From Nonomuraea montanisoli (GTDB taxonomy: Bacteria; Actinomycetota; Actinomycetes; Streptosporangiales; Streptosporangiaceae), in contig NZ_JABWGN010000020.1 of NCBI RefSeq assembly GCF_013363975.1, positions 62,001-126,000 on the forward strand: 64,000 nt of DNA, given 5' to 3'. Positions 50,174 to 60,232 of this stretch are shown in pieces. The notes under the pieces are model-generated. The model saw nothing but the letters and a program-made list of their open reading frames with translations. It did not search any database and was not told the DNA's origin. The translations under genes were made by a program, and so were the position numbers. Within the stretch, counting starts at the first letter, position 1; the number at the start of each line of letters is the position of its first letter.

Positions 50174-51276
50174 ATGAAAGCGCTGGTCAAGGAGAGGCCG
50201 GAGGCCGGACTCCGGCTGGTCGACGTACCGGAGCCGACGCCGGGGCCCGGCGAGGTGCTGATCAAGGTGCTGCGTACCGGCATCTGCGGAACCGACCTCC
50301 ATATCCGGAAATTTGATGACTGGGCGCGTAACACCCTGAAGCTCCCCCTCATCGTCGGGCACGAGTTCAGCGGCGAGGTCGTCGAGACCGGCCCCGGGGT
50401 GGAGAACGTCGCCGTCGGCGACCTGGTCAGCGGCGAGGGCCACATCGTGTGCGGCCGGTGCCGCAACTGCATGGCCGGGCGCCGCCACCTGTGCCGCAAC
50501 ACCGTCGGCCTCGGCGTCCACCGCGACGGCGCGTTCGCCGAGTACGTCACGCTCCCCGCCGAGAACGCCTGGGTGCACCGCACCCCCGTCGACCCCGACG
50601 TGGCGGCCATCTTCGACCCGTTCGGCAACGCCGTCCACACGGCCCTGTCGTTCCCCCTGGTCGGCGAGGACGTGCTGATCACCGGCGCGGGCCCGATCGG
50701 GCTGATGGCGGCGGCCGTGGCCACCCATGTCGGCGCCCGCAACGTCGTCATCACCGACGTCAGCGACGAGCGCCTCGACCTGGCCGGCAAGCTCGGCGTC
50801 TCCCTCGCGCTGAACGTCGCGCGCGACTCCATCGCCGACGGCATGCGCCGCCTCGACATGCGCGAGGGCTTCGACGTGGGTCTGGAGATGTCCGGCAATC
50901 CGCGGGCCATGCGCGACATGATCGCGAGCATGACCCACGGTGGCAAGATCGCCATGCTCGGCCTGCCCGCGGAGGAGTTCGCGGTCGACTGGGCCACGGT
51001 CGTCACCTCGATGATCACCATCAAGGGCATCTACGGCCGTGAGATGTTCGAGACCTGGTACAACATGTCGGTCCTGCTGGAGAAGGGCCTCGACCTGACC
51101 CCGGTGATCACCGACCGGTTCCCGTACCACGAGTTCGACGCCGCCTTCGACACGGCCGCCAGCGGCCGCACGGGCAAGGTCATCATGGACTGGAGCGGAG
51201 GAGCTCGGCCGGAGAGCGCGAGGGACGAGCCAACGGAGGCCGAAGCGGCCGCGACCATGGACAGGAGTTGTGCTTG

Positions 51277-51277
<1 letters not shown>
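50174..51277 (+). CDS. tdh: L-threonine 3-dehydrogenase
   Basis: Tdh oxidises threonine to 2-amino-3-ketobutyrate with NAD. The 367-residue zinc alcohol dehydrogenase has catalytic-zinc ligands Cys38, His63 and Glu64, the structural zinc Cys93, Cys96, Cys99 and Cys107, and the NAD motif GAGPIG. Segments [20 protein letters not shown] and [13 protein letters not shown] are typical of Tdh. A 20-residue Glu/Ala tail follows. The stop shares a base with the kbl start (TGATG), so the two are coupled. GGGGGAATGTGCG precedes ATG 50174. Confidence 0.95.
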
Positions 51278-52437
<1,160 letters not shown>

Positions 52438-52446
<9 letters not shown>

Positions 52447-52524
52447 CCGTCCCGGCCCCCCTTGCCCCGGAGCGGCCCCGCGGCTGACCGTCCCGGCCCT
52501 CGCCGCCGGAGCGGGCCCGCGGCC
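52438..52524. repeat. 43-bp tandem duplication of the kbl gene end
   Basis: CGCGGCTGACCGTCCCGGCC occurs at about 52438-52457 and again at about 52481-52500; the unit contains the kbl stop codon (GGCTGA). GGAGCGGGCCC-like sequence follows each copy. The second copy ends shortly before the LysR promoter. Confidence 0.75.
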
Positions 52525-52553
52525 GGGCGGGCGTCGTAGGTATCCTCACCAGC

Positions 52554-53504
52554 GTGATAGACACGCGCCGGCTGCGCACGCTGCGCGCGGTGGCCGACCA
52601 CGGCACGGTCACCGCCGCGGCGGCCACCCTGCACCTCACCCCCTCGGCCGTGTCGCAGCAGCTCGTCGCCCTGGAGCACGAGGTGGGGCACCGGCTGTTC
52701 ACCCGCGACGGCCGCGGCGTGCGGCTCACCGCCGTGGGCACGATCATGCTCAGGCACGCGGACGAGGTGCTCGCCCAGCTCGAACGCGCCGAGGCGGAGG
52801 TGGCCGCCTACGCCAGCGGCGAGGCGGGCGAGGTCACCGTGGCCTGCTTCGCCACCGCGATCAGCGCCGTCCTCGCGCCCGCGGTGGCGGCGCTCCGGCT
52901 CAAGGCCCCGGCACTACAGGTCCGCGTCCGGGACGTGGAGGGCGACCAGGGGCTCGCCATGCTGCTCGACGAACGGGCCGACCTGGCCGTCGTCGTGGAG
53001 TACCGCGGCTGGCCGGACGCGGCGGACGGCCGCCTGTCCCGGGTCCCCCTGTACGCCGAGCCGTTCGACCTCGTCCTGCCCGACGACCATTCCCTGGCCA
53101 CGCATCCCTCGACCGCCCGTCCCTCGACCGCGCATCCCTCGATCGCGGGACCGTCCGACGAGCCCGTGGCGCTCTCCGAGCTGGAGGGCGAGACCTGGAT
53201 CGGCCCCCACCCCGGCAACCCGATCCGCGACGTGATCGCCTTCGCCTGCGAGCAGGCCGGTTTCACCCCCGAGTTCGCCCACTGCTCCGACGACTTCCGG
53301 GCCGTGGTGGCGCTGGTGGGCGCGGGCGCGGGGATCGCGCTCGTGCCCCGGCTGGCGCTGCGCGACATGACGCTGTCGGGAGTCACGGTACGGCCGGCGC
53401 CCGGACCGGAGCGGCGCGTCTTCGCCGCCGTACGCCGCGGCGCCGCCGCCCACCCGCTCCTCCGGCAGGTACTCGACACCCTGCGCGCCATCGCCCCGGC
53501 CTGA
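52554..53504 (+). CDS. LysR-family transcriptional regulator
   Basis: A 316-residue LysR regulator with the N-terminal winged helix (RRLRTLRAVADHGTVTAAAATLHLTPSAVSQQLVALEHEVGHRLFTRDGRGVRLTAVG) and a substrate-binding domain. In the middle is a small repeat (HPSTARPSTAHPSIAGPS), encoded by three 15-bp tandem units at about 53102-53148; this looks like a recent expansion in the loop. The GTG start directly follows a likely promoter, so the message may be leaderless. It is co-directional with tdh-kbl but separated by repeats; its target is not evident. Confidence 0.9.
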   Translation: MIDTRRLRTLRAVADHGTVTAAAATLHLTPSAVSQQLVALEHEVGHRLFTRDGRGVRLTAVGTIMLRHADEVLAQLERAEAEVAAYASGEAGEVTVACFATAISAVLAPAVAALRLKAPALQVRVRDVEGDQGLAMLLDERADLAVVVEYRGWPDAADGRLSRVPLYAEPFDLVLPDDHSLATHPSTARPSTAHPSIAGPSDEPVALSELEGETWIGPHPGNPIRDVIAFACEQAGFTPEFAHCSDDFRAVVALVGAGAGIALVPRLALRDMTLSGVTVRPAPGPERRVFAAVRRGAAAHPLLRQVLDTLRAIAPA

Positions 53505-53537
53505 GGCCGCCTCCTCGCCATGTTGTTCCGATCTCCG

Positions 53538-53563
53538 TGAAATTCCGTGCCCGCCCGCGGACA
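53538..53563 (+). promoter_or_regulatory. ECF-type promoter of sigma pair C
   Basis: TGAAAT (53538-53543), 14 nt, CGGACA (53558-53563). The spacer is one longer than in the other pairs. Transcription would start at about the GTG at 53569, a leaderless arrangement. Confidence 0.55.
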
Positions 53564-53568
53564 CGTAC

Positions 53569-54150
53569 GTGATCGAGACCAACCAGCAGCACACCGACGA
53601 GGACGAAGTGGACGAAACCGATGAGCAGTCCCGGTTCGAGGCCGTGTACCGGCGCACGTACGAGCAGATCCTCGGCTACGTCATGCGGCGCTGCTCCTCT
53701 CCCGAGGATGCCGCCGACATCGTGGCCGAGACGTACGTGATCGCCTGGCGGCGCGTGAGCGAGCTCCCGCAGGGCGACACCGCCAAGCTGTGGCTCTACG
53801 GGGTGGCCCGGCGCGTCCTGGCCAACCACCGCCGCGGCGAGCGGCGCAGGGAGACGGGGCACGCTGAGCTGACCGCCGAGACCCGGCGCCGCTACGCCAT
53901 GGCCGCCCCCAGCAGGTACGACCACGTGGACCAGGCCATGAACGCGATCTCCGACGACGACCGCGAGCTGCTGGCCCTGTCCGTCTGGGAGGAGCTGGAC
54001 CCCGGCCAGATCGCCGCGGTGCTCGGCTGCTCGCGCAACGCCGTCCGCATCCGGCTGCACCGCGCCCGCAAGCGTTTCGCCCGGGCTCTGAAGGATGCCC
54101 GCCCGGCGGCCTTCCACCCGCGACCACTGACCAACGAGGAGTCACGATGA
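53569..54150 (+). CDS. ECF RNA polymerase sigma factor (pair C)
   Basis: A 193-residue sigma factor with an acidic N-terminal extension (HTDEDEVDETDEQ), region 2 (FEAVYRRTYEQILGYVMRRCSSPEDAADIVAETYVIAWRRVSEL) and region 4 (ISDDDRELLALSVWEELDPGQIAAVLGCSRNAVRIRLHRARKRF). It is a close relative of pairs A, D and E. The stop overlaps the partner start (ATGA). The upstream motif suggests autoregulation. Confidence 0.93.
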   Translation: MIETNQQHTDEDEVDETDEQSRFEAVYRRTYEQILGYVMRRCSSPEDAADIVAETYVIAWRRVSELPQGDTAKLWLYGVARRVLANHRRGERRRETGHAELTAETRRRYAMAAPSRYDHVDQAMNAISDDDRELLALSVWEELDPGQIAAVLGCSRNAVRIRLHRARKRFARALKDARPAAFHPRPLTNEESR

Positions 54151-55016
54151 GCAAGGACCAGGTGTTCAGGGAACGGGCCAGAGTGCTGGACACGGACCTG
54201 TCCGGCAGCGCGACCACCGCGGGGGCGGACGCGCTGCTGACCGAGATCTTTCAGGTGGAGCGGACCCCGGCCCCGGTGGTCCGGCGGACCCGCCGCGTGC
54301 CGGCTCCGAGCCGCCTCCTGCTGGGCCTGGCGGCCTCGGTCGTCCTGGCCGGCGCCTTCGTCGTCGGGCCGTCCCTGTTCAAGGAGTCGGGACAGGTGTA
54401 CGCGAGCCAGGCCGTCACGATCGACCGCGACGGCGACGAGTACGTCTTCTACATCACCGACGGCGATCCCGACCCGGCCGAGCTGCAGAAGGCCTTCCAG
54501 AAGGTCGGCCTGGACAACGTGAAGGTGGAGCTGATTCCCGTGTCGCCGCGGCAGCGAGAGCCCGTCGTCGGCTGGGAGGCCTCGGATCCGGGCAGCCGGA
54601 TGAGCTCCACCACGTCCGACTGCAAGGTGCGGGTCGAGGGGTGCCTGACGGCCTTCAACGTCACGGCCGACCTCAAGGGACCGGCGAAGCTGCAGTTGGG
54701 CCGGCCGGCCAAGCCCGGTGAGAAGTACGCCTACCCCATCGACGCGACCGTGTCGGGCGAGGCCATGGCCGGGACCACGATCGGGGGACTCACGGTGGCC
54801 GAGGCGGTGCGCGTCGTGCGCGAGCACGACCTGAAGGTGACCTACCAGCTCCGCTGGCCGCTGCACGAGGGAGTCGGTTATCGGGCGGAGGAGCAGGTCC
54901 CGGCCTCCCGGGTCGATCCGGGCTGGAAGGTGGCGGAGGCGGAGAGCTACAACGACGGGGCGATCGTCCTGAGCGTCGAGCCCGGCCCGGGCGCCACCCC
55001 GCCGCCCGGCTACTGA
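54147..55016 (+). CDS. Membrane partner of ECF sigma C
   Basis: A 289-residue protein with a cytoplasmic N-terminus of about 50 residues, one membrane helix (about 54-72) and an extracytoplasmic domain starting ASQAVTIDRDGDEYVFYITDG. It shares the framework of the other partners: FQKVGLDNVKVELIPVSP, CKVRVEGCLTAFNVTADLKGPAKLQLGRPAKPGEKY and LTVAEAVRVVREHDLKVTYQLRW. The last 60 residues differ and contain a SPGATPPPGY tail. No zinc anti-sigma helix is present. The role is inferred from coupling to the sigma gene. Confidence 0.85.
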   Translation: MSKDQVFRERARVLDTDLSGSATTAGADALLTEIFQVERTPAPVVRRTRRVPAPSRLLLGLAASVVLAGAFVVGPSLFKESGQVYASQAVTIDRDGDEYVFYITDGDPDPAELQKAFQKVGLDNVKVELIPVSPRQREPVVGWEASDPGSRMSSTTSDCKVRVEGCLTAFNVTADLKGPAKLQLGRPAKPGEKYAYPIDATVSGEAMAGTTIGGLTVAEAVRVVREHDLKVTYQLRWPLHEGVGYRAEEQVPASRVDPGWKVAEAESYNDGAIVLSVEPGPGATPPPGY

Positions 55017-55024
55017 CCGTCCGG

Positions 55025-55133
55025 CCGCCCGGGCGCGATCGCGCGCCCGGGCGGCTGCGGCCCGGGCGAGATCCCATGCCCGGGCCGCGGGAGGCCCGGC
55101 CGCGCGAGGGGAGCCCTTTCCCCGCGCGGCCGG
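55025..55133. terminator. Three consecutive GC-rich hairpins, bidirectional terminator
   Basis: Hairpin 1: 13-bp stem CCGCCCGGGCGCG/CGCGCCCGGGCGG (55025-55054). Hairpin 2: 11-bp stem GCGGCCCGGGC/GCCCGGGCCGC (55057-55088). Hairpin 3: CCGGCCGCGCG with CGCGCGGCCGG (55097-55133). They fill the gap between the convergent ECF partner and subtilase genes. Confidence 0.75.
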
Positions 55134-55147
55134 ACGTGCGGACGGTG

Positions 55148-58100
55148 TCACCCGATGGCGTACGCCCGGGTGATGGTCTGCGTCACCTGGTCACCCGCCG
55201 CGTCCGTGACCTTGGCGCGCAGCGAGACGAACCCGGGCGCGGCCGGGTTCGCGACCCTGGCCGTCCATCCGGAGCCGGAGCGGACCAGCCGGACCGGCCG
55301 CCAGCTCGCCCCGTCGTCGAAGGACGTCTCCACCGTGATCGACGTAGCACGCGCCGCGGGGGCGCCGGGGTTGCGCTGGAGGCTGACCGGGATCACGGTC
55401 GTGGACCCCGGCTTGGCGCGGTTGTGGTCGTCGAGGCCCTCGGGGAGGTAGCGGACCGCGGTGAGGGGCAGCGGCCGGGCCTTGTCCGTCCGCTCCGACC
55501 GGAACGTCCAGGCCGCCTCGACCTTCGTGGACAGGGCCGACGGCCGCTGCGCCGACGCGGTCAGCGTGTAGGTCGCCGCCTCGGCGGGCAGCCGGGCCTT
55601 CAGCAGGCACTTCTCGGGCTCCATGGGCACGCAGCCCGCCAGGTCCGCCTCGGCCAGCGCCTCGGCGCCGCGGGTCAGAGCGAGTTTCCCGGTGGTGGTG
55701 GAGTCACCGCCGTTCAGTCCTGCCCTCCCGGCGGTGAGAAGGCCGTCGGCGGTGAAGCGCAGCCGGTCGCCGTCGCGGTCGCCGGCCGGCGTGCCGAACG
55801 CGGGACCGGTCACGGCGTCGTTCCACACCTCGGCGACCGGCCGCCGCCCGAGCACCTCACTGTGACCGGCCACCGTGTGGGTGCCGGTCTCGATCTGCGT
55901 GGTCCAGGCGAAGCCGGGAGTGCGGTAGTGCGTCATGGTCGCCGGCAGGTCCGTCTCGGGGCTGCTGGAGATCCACACATCCGTCCAGGGGGCGCCAGGG
56001 AACTGCGGCCCCACCGACGTCCTGGCCTTGGCGGCGCCGCCCGGTGCACGGTAGGCCGCGCTCACCTTGACCAGCTCGCGGGTCCGCGCCCTGTAGGTGG
56101 GGTCGTCCGGGATCCCGCCGACCTCGTAGTCGACGAGGTCGTAGCGGTACGGGCTCGGCTTGGCGTCCTTCTTGTGCCAAACGGTGGTGGACATGTATCG
56201 CAGGCCGGGCTGACGTACGGGGAACACGTAGTAGCCCCGGCTCTGGCCGAAGGAGATCCAGGCCGTGTTCCAGGCCCCGTTGGCCAGCGTGAAGGCGATG
56301 AGACGGTCGCGCTCGGCCGTCGGCTCGTCCACCGTGAACTCGACCTTCTTGGCCTCACGCACGTCGAACGTCAGTTCACGGTCCGCGCTGTCGATGGTCA
56401 CGGATCGGTGCCCGAAGGCGGCGTAACCACCCCAGAGGTCGACGTAGAGATTCCACTCACCCTTCGGCAGCCGGACCGTGGCCTTGCCCTGACCATCGAA
56501 GGCCAGCAGACGCCGGTCGCCGGTCTTGTCGTAGGCCTCACCCGAGACGCGGACGTCGGGCGGGTTGCCCTCCGGGTCGACGGTCTTGACGGTGAGGTTG
56601 TAGGACTCCGGCTCGACATAGGCGCCGGCCAGGGTGCGGATGACGGTGTCGCCGGACCGGGCGGTCACGACGCCGGGATAGTCGCCGGGCGCCCTGCCCT
56701 CCCCCCGGATCGTGAGCTTGACCGACGCCTCTCCCTTCGCGGGCACCACCAGGCTCTGGGCTCCGAGCTCCAGCACCTCGCTGTCCTCGCCGAGGTCCAG
56801 CGTGACCGGGGTGTCACCGGCGTTGGCGTACGTGATGTCCTTGGTCACCACCCGCTCACCGGTGCCGTCCCAGGGGAAGGCGGCCCAGACGTTCGGCGTC
56901 GCCGCCGTCACCTGCTGGGCCAGCGTGCGGACCAGGTCGACCCGCCCGGCTCCCTCCTGGTACGGCGTGGCGCCCTCCTGGGGCGCGGCGCTGCCGATGA
57001 GCGCCGCCTTCAGGCGCTGACCACTCCAGTCCGGGTGCCGCTGGGCGAGGATCGCGGCGGCTCCCGCCACGTGCGGGGCGGCCATCGACGTGCCGCTGTG
57101 GGCGACGTACGGGCCGTCGGCCGTGCCCGCGGCGGCCGCGGCCGTGATCTCGACACCGGGAGCGGTGAGATCCGGCTTGATGGCATGGTCACCGCTGCGA
57201 GGGCCCGCGCTGGAGAAGGGCGCCATCCGGTCGTCCCGGTCGACGGCGCCGACGGTGAGGGCGGCGTCGGCGCTGCCGGGGCTGTTCACCGTGCCGGGCA
57301 ACCCGTCGTTACCGGCGGCGATGACGAACAGCACGCCGGTCCGCTCCGACAGCGTGGCGACCGCCTGCTCCAGGGGGTCGAGCTCCGGCGTGTCCGGCGC
57401 GCCGATGCTGAGGTTGACCACCTTGGCCTTCACCTCAAGGGCGGCCCACTCCATGCCCGCCAGGATGGCCGAATCGGCCGGACCGCGGACGCCGCCCACC
57501 TTGCCGAGCGCGATCTTCGCATCCGGCGCCACTCCCCGGTACTTCTCCCCCGCGCCCGCGACGATCGACGCCACGTGTGTTCCGTGGCCGAGGTTGTCAC
57601 GGATGTCAGGCTCCTCGCTGAAGTTCCGCGACTGCGTGACCACGTCCTTCAGATCCGGATGGTCCGGGTCATAGCCGGAGTCCAGGACGGCCACCGTGAC
57701 GCCCTTGCCGGTGAAGCCCTGCTTCCACGCCTCCGTCGCGCCGATCTGCTTGACGCTCCGGTCGAGGGTGAAGGGACGCCGCCCGTCCAGCCACAGTTTC
57801 GTCCGCCCCGCGGACAGGGTCCGGGCGCCGGACGCCAGGCTCTTCCACGTCTCGGCCGCGTTCGCCTTGGGCACCTGCACCGCGGCCATGCCGAGGGCGG
57901 ACATACGCCGGGTCTGACGGGCGCTCCGGAGCGCGGGCACGTCCCCCTGGGCCGACTGCGTGATCAGCGGGATGTCGCCCCGCTGCGCGTCGCCGTACTC
58001 CCATTCCAGAAGCTGCGTGACGTCGAACAGCCGCTCGTCCAGGACGCCCTGGGCCACCAGCGGACGGGCGTCGGACGGGTAGACGTACAGGTGTCCGTCG

Positions 58101-58399
58101 CGGCGCTGGCTGGCGTAGGACGCCTGTCTGCCCGGTCCCGGCTCCACCCGGTGCCCGGCGGCGGTGACGACGACCTTGTCGCCGGTGATCAGCGTCACCG
58201 TGCCGGTCCGCTCGTTCACCGGCCGATCGGCCGCAGCGGCGGCGGGCGTCGGGGACGTCGCAGGTGTTGCGGGCGTCGCGGCGATGGACGTCGCGGGCGT
58301 CGGGGACGTCGCGGGCGTCGCGGCGGCGGGCGCCTGGGCGGCCGTGACACCGGCCGATCCGGCCAGAACGGCGGCCACCAGGCCCTTGCCTAACCTCAT
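55148..58399 (-). CDS. Secreted subtilisin-like serine protease (S8), multidomain
   Basis: A 1083-residue protease. The signal peptide (RLGKGLVAAVLAGSAGVTAAQA) is followed by a repetitive Ala/Thr/Pro segment (TPATSPTPATS, ATPATPATSPTP), a propeptide-like region and the catalytic domain. The triad is Asp240 (AVLDSGYDPDHPDL), His272 (GHGTH) and Ser438 (GTSMAAPH), with oxyanion Asn364. A long C-terminal part (from about 500) holds beta-sandwich modules. ATG 58399 has GAGAGGAAG upstream. The gene is divergent from ECF pair D and has an ECF-type promoter of its own, so it is likely controlled by one of the window's sigma factors. Confidence 0.93.
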   Translation of the reverse strand: MRLGKGLVAAVLAGSAGVTAAQAPAAATPATSPTPATSIAATPATPATSPTPAAAAADRPVNERTGTVTLITGDKVVVTAAGHRVEPGPGRQASYASQRRDGHLYVYPSDARPLVAQGVLDERLFDVTQLLEWEYGDAQRGDIPLITQSAQGDVPALRSARQTRRMSALGMAAVQVPKANAAETWKSLASGARTLSAGRTKLWLDGRRPFTLDRSVKQIGATEAWKQGFTGKGVTVAVLDSGYDPDHPDLKDVVTQSRNFSEEPDIRDNLGHGTHVASIVAGAGEKYRGVAPDAKIALGKVGGVRGPADSAILAGMEWAALEVKAKVVNLSIGAPDTPELDPLEQAVATLSERTGVLFVIAAGNDGLPGTVNSPGSADAALTVGAVDRDDRMAPFSSAGPRSGDHAIKPDLTAPGVEITAAAAAGTADGPYVAHSGTSMAAPHVAGAAAILAQRHPDWSGQRLKAALIGSAAPQEGATPYQEGAGRVDLVRTLAQQVTAATPNVWAAFPWDGTGERVVTKDITYANAGDTPVTLDLGEDSEVLELGAQSLVVPAKGEASVKLTIRGEGRAPGDYPGVVTARSGDTVIRTLAGAYVEPESYNLTVKTVDPEGNPPDVRVSGEAYDKTGDRRLLAFDGQGKATVRLPKGEWNLYVDLWGGYAAFGHRSVTIDSADRELTFDVREAKKVEFTVDEPTAERDRLIAFTLANGAWNTAWISFGQSRGYYVFPVRQPGLRYMSTTVWHKKDAKPSPYRYDLVDYEVGGIPDDPTYRARTRELVKVSAAYRAPGGAAKARTSVGPQFPGAPWTDVWISSSPETDLPATMTHYRTPGFAWTTQIETGTHTVAGHSEVLGRRPVAEVWNDAVTGPAFGTPAGDRDGDRLRFTADGLLTAGRAGLNGGDSTTTGKLALTRGAEALAEADLAGCVPMEPEKCLLKARLPAEAATYTLTASAQRPSALSTKVEAAWTFRSERTDKARPLPLTAVRYLPEGLDDHNRAKPGSTTVIPVSLQRNPGAPAARATSITVETSFDDGASWRPVRLVRSGSGWTARVANPAAPGFVSLRAKVTDAAGDQVTQTITRAYAIG

Positions 58400-58478
58400 G
58401 CGCTTCCTCTCCATCGGCTGCATGAAACGGTCGCCGCCGACGACGCTCGGGCGCGTACGGCGGCAACGCATGAGCAAA

Positions 58479-58503
58479 TGTCCGGATACGGGGAGCTGTT
58501 ACA
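58479..58503 (-). promoter_or_regulatory. ECF-type promoter of the subtilase gene
   Basis: On the minus strand TGTAAC (58503-58498), 13 nt, CGGACA (58484-58479), 80 bp before ATG 58399. It matches the motif of the sigma genes and differs from them only in the -35 box. Confidence 0.58.
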
Positions 58504-58539
58504 GGAGCTGCCGTGAAGGCAGAGACGATGTGCTTCCTG

Positions 58540-58564
58540 TGAAACAGAGCCGCCGAGCCGGACA
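58540..58564 (+). promoter_or_regulatory. ECF-type promoter of sigma pair D
   Basis: TGAAAC (58540-58545), 13 nt, CGGACA (58559-58564), ending 12 bp before GTG 58576. It is identical in both boxes to the promoter of pair A. Together with 58479-58503 it forms a divergent pair. Confidence 0.62.
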
Positions 58565-58575
58565 TCTGCTGTGAT

Positions 58576-59154
58576 GTGTCCAAACAACGGAAAGAAGGCG
58601 ACATCGGGCCTCCTGCGCCGGAGCAACGCTTCGAGCGGCTCTACCTGGCGCACTATCCCGCCATCGCCGCCTACGTCACGCGACGTACCGAGTCCACGGA
58701 CGACATCGCCGACGTGATCGCCGAGACGTTCACGACCGCCTGGCGCCGGCTGGACGACGTCCCCCAGGGGGACGAGGCCCGGCTGTGGCTGTACGCGGTC
58801 GCCCGGCGTGTCCTCGCCAACCACTTTCGCGCCGAGGAGCGCCGCTCGGCGCTGGCCGCGCGGCTGCGCGAGGAGCTGGCCACCTGGTCCCGGCCCGCGG
58901 CGGACCGGGACGGCGACGCCACCTACCAGGCGTTCCGGCGCCTGTCACCCGACGACCGGGAGCTGCTCACCCTCGTCGGCTGGGAAGGACTGAGCAGCGC
59001 CGAGATCGCCAAGGTGCTGGGCTGCTCGCGCGGAGCCGCGCGCCTGCGCCTGCACCGCGCCCGCAAGCGGCTGGCCAAGGAACTGGCCGCCGCCGACCTC
59101 GACCTCACCACTTACGGCCTGCGCGCCGTCGCACTCGCGGAAGGAAGATCGTGA
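58576..59154 (+). CDS. ECF RNA polymerase sigma factor (pair D)
   Basis: A 192-residue sigma factor with region 2 (RLYLAHYPAIAAYVTRRTESTDDIADVIAETFTTAWRRLDDV) and region 4 (LSPDDRELLTLVGWEGLSSAEIAKVLGCSRGAARLRLHRARKRL). It is very like pairs A and E. GTG 58576 is 12 bp from the -10 box with no clear ribosome site, so translation starts on a near-leaderless message. The stop overlaps the partner's GTG (GTGA). Confidence 0.93.
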   Translation: MSKQRKEGDIGPPAPEQRFERLYLAHYPAIAAYVTRRTESTDDIADVIAETFTTAWRRLDDVPQGDEARLWLYAVARRVLANHFRAEERRSALAARLREELATWSRPAADRDGDATYQAFRRLSPDDRELLTLVGWEGLSSAEIAKVLGCSRGAARLRLHRARKRLAKELAAADLDLTTYGLRAVALAEGRS

Positions 59155-60023
59155 ACGACGTGGACCGCGTCATCGCCCACCTGTCCCCCGGCGCCGGGCC
59201 CGGCATGACCGAGGGAGCCCACGCGCTGATGCGCGACATCATGGCCGCCGAGCCCACCACCGCCAGGGCCGCCGCACCGGCCGGGCGGCGCGGGCGCCGG
59301 TCACTGGTCCTGCGCGCCGCGGTGCCGGGCGTGGCGCTGCTGGCCGCCGCGTTCATCGGGCTGAGCTGGATGCTGCCCGCCGGGCTCGGCCTCGGTCCGG
59401 GGACGGCCGCGGCGCTCGACATCAAGAAGGAGGACGGCTACTACGTCATCGAGATCAAGGACCTGTACGCCGACTCCGCCACCTACGAGGCGCAGCTCCG
59501 TGACGCCGGCCTGGACGTGACCCTCGACGTCATCCCCTCGACCCCGTCCTGGGTGGGCTCCATCTTCCCCACCTCGCCCACCGAGAACCGGTATCTCGAC
59601 GAGATCAAGACCATCGACCAGCCGGGGGGCTGCGACAAGATGGGCGGCTGCCCGCTCGGGGTGAAGATCCCGGAGAACTTCCAGGGGCCCGCCGAGATCA
59701 CGATCGGGCGCGAGGCCAAGCCCGGTGAGCCATTCGAGAACGGCACCACGATCGACGGTCTGGGCGAGCCGCTGCACTGCATGCCCTACGTCGGCCGCAC
59801 CGTGGCCGAGGTGCGCGGCATGCTGCAGGAGCGCGGCGTGACCATCCAGAACTTCACGGACATGGACCCGGAGACCGGAGGGACGAAGGAGTCGGTGCCG
59901 GACTCGTGGCTGGTGGAGAGCGGCAGCATGACGGAGCCGGGCAAGGCGACCCTGGACGTGTACGAGGGATCCGCGCCGCAGGAGCCGGGGGGCCGCCGCG
60001 GCGAGAACTGCCCGACCTCCTAG
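59151..60023 (+). CDS. Membrane partner of ECF sigma D
   Basis: A 290-residue protein with a cytoplasmic N-terminus (MNDVDRVIAHLSPGAGP...LMRDIMAAEP), one membrane helix (about 54-76) and an extracytoplasmic domain beginning AALDIKKEDGYYVIEIKDLYAD. Further shared blocks are LRDAGLDVTLDVIPSTPS, CDKMGGCPLGVKIPENFQGPAEITIGREAKPGEPF and GLGEPLHCMPYVGRTVAEVRGMLQERGV. It is the closest relative of the pair A partner (same block order, about half the residues identical by eye in these blocks). No zinc site. Its likely role is to hold or release the sigma factor in response to an outside signal. Confidence 0.87.
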   Translation: MNDVDRVIAHLSPGAGPGMTEGAHALMRDIMAAEPTTARAAAPAGRRGRRSLVLRAAVPGVALLAAAFIGLSWMLPAGLGLGPGTAAALDIKKEDGYYVIEIKDLYADSATYEAQLRDAGLDVTLDVIPSTPSWVGSIFPTSPTENRYLDEIKTIDQPGGCDKMGGCPLGVKIPENFQGPAEITIGREAKPGEPFENGTTIDGLGEPLHCMPYVGRTVAEVRGMLQERGVTIQNFTDMDPETGGTKESVPDSWLVESGSMTEPGKATLDVYEGSAPQEPGGRRGENCPTS

Positions 60024-60171
60024 GACCGCCGGGTCACCGACCGACCTCTCGGGTACGCGAGATGGCCTTGAGCAGGCGAGGTCGCCGATCGGGCTTCCGA
60101 CCACACGACGGTCGCCGATCGTCTTCCTTCCCGGCGTACGAGTGCCGCCGCCCGCACGGGGCCCAGGCGGC

Positions 60172-60232
60172 GGCACTCACCACGCGGCACTCACCACGCG
60201 ACGCTCAGCTCGCGACGCTCAGCTCGCGGCCG
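60172..60232. repeat. Short tandem repeats at the hydrolase gene end
   Basis: GGCACTCACCACGC occurs twice and then GACGCTCAGCTCGC twice. On the minus strand the latter unit is GCGAGCTGAGCGTC, which contains the last codon and stop of the hydrolase gene. The 195-bp gap to the ECF partner gene otherwise shows nothing notable. Confidence 0.75.

Noticed and set aside
55076-58393. A 1105-codon open frame on the plus strand opposite the subtilase
   Set aside because: It is the antisense shadow of a clear subtilase gene. High third-position GC leaves the opposite frame open; its product is Gly/Arg/Val/His-rich without motifs.
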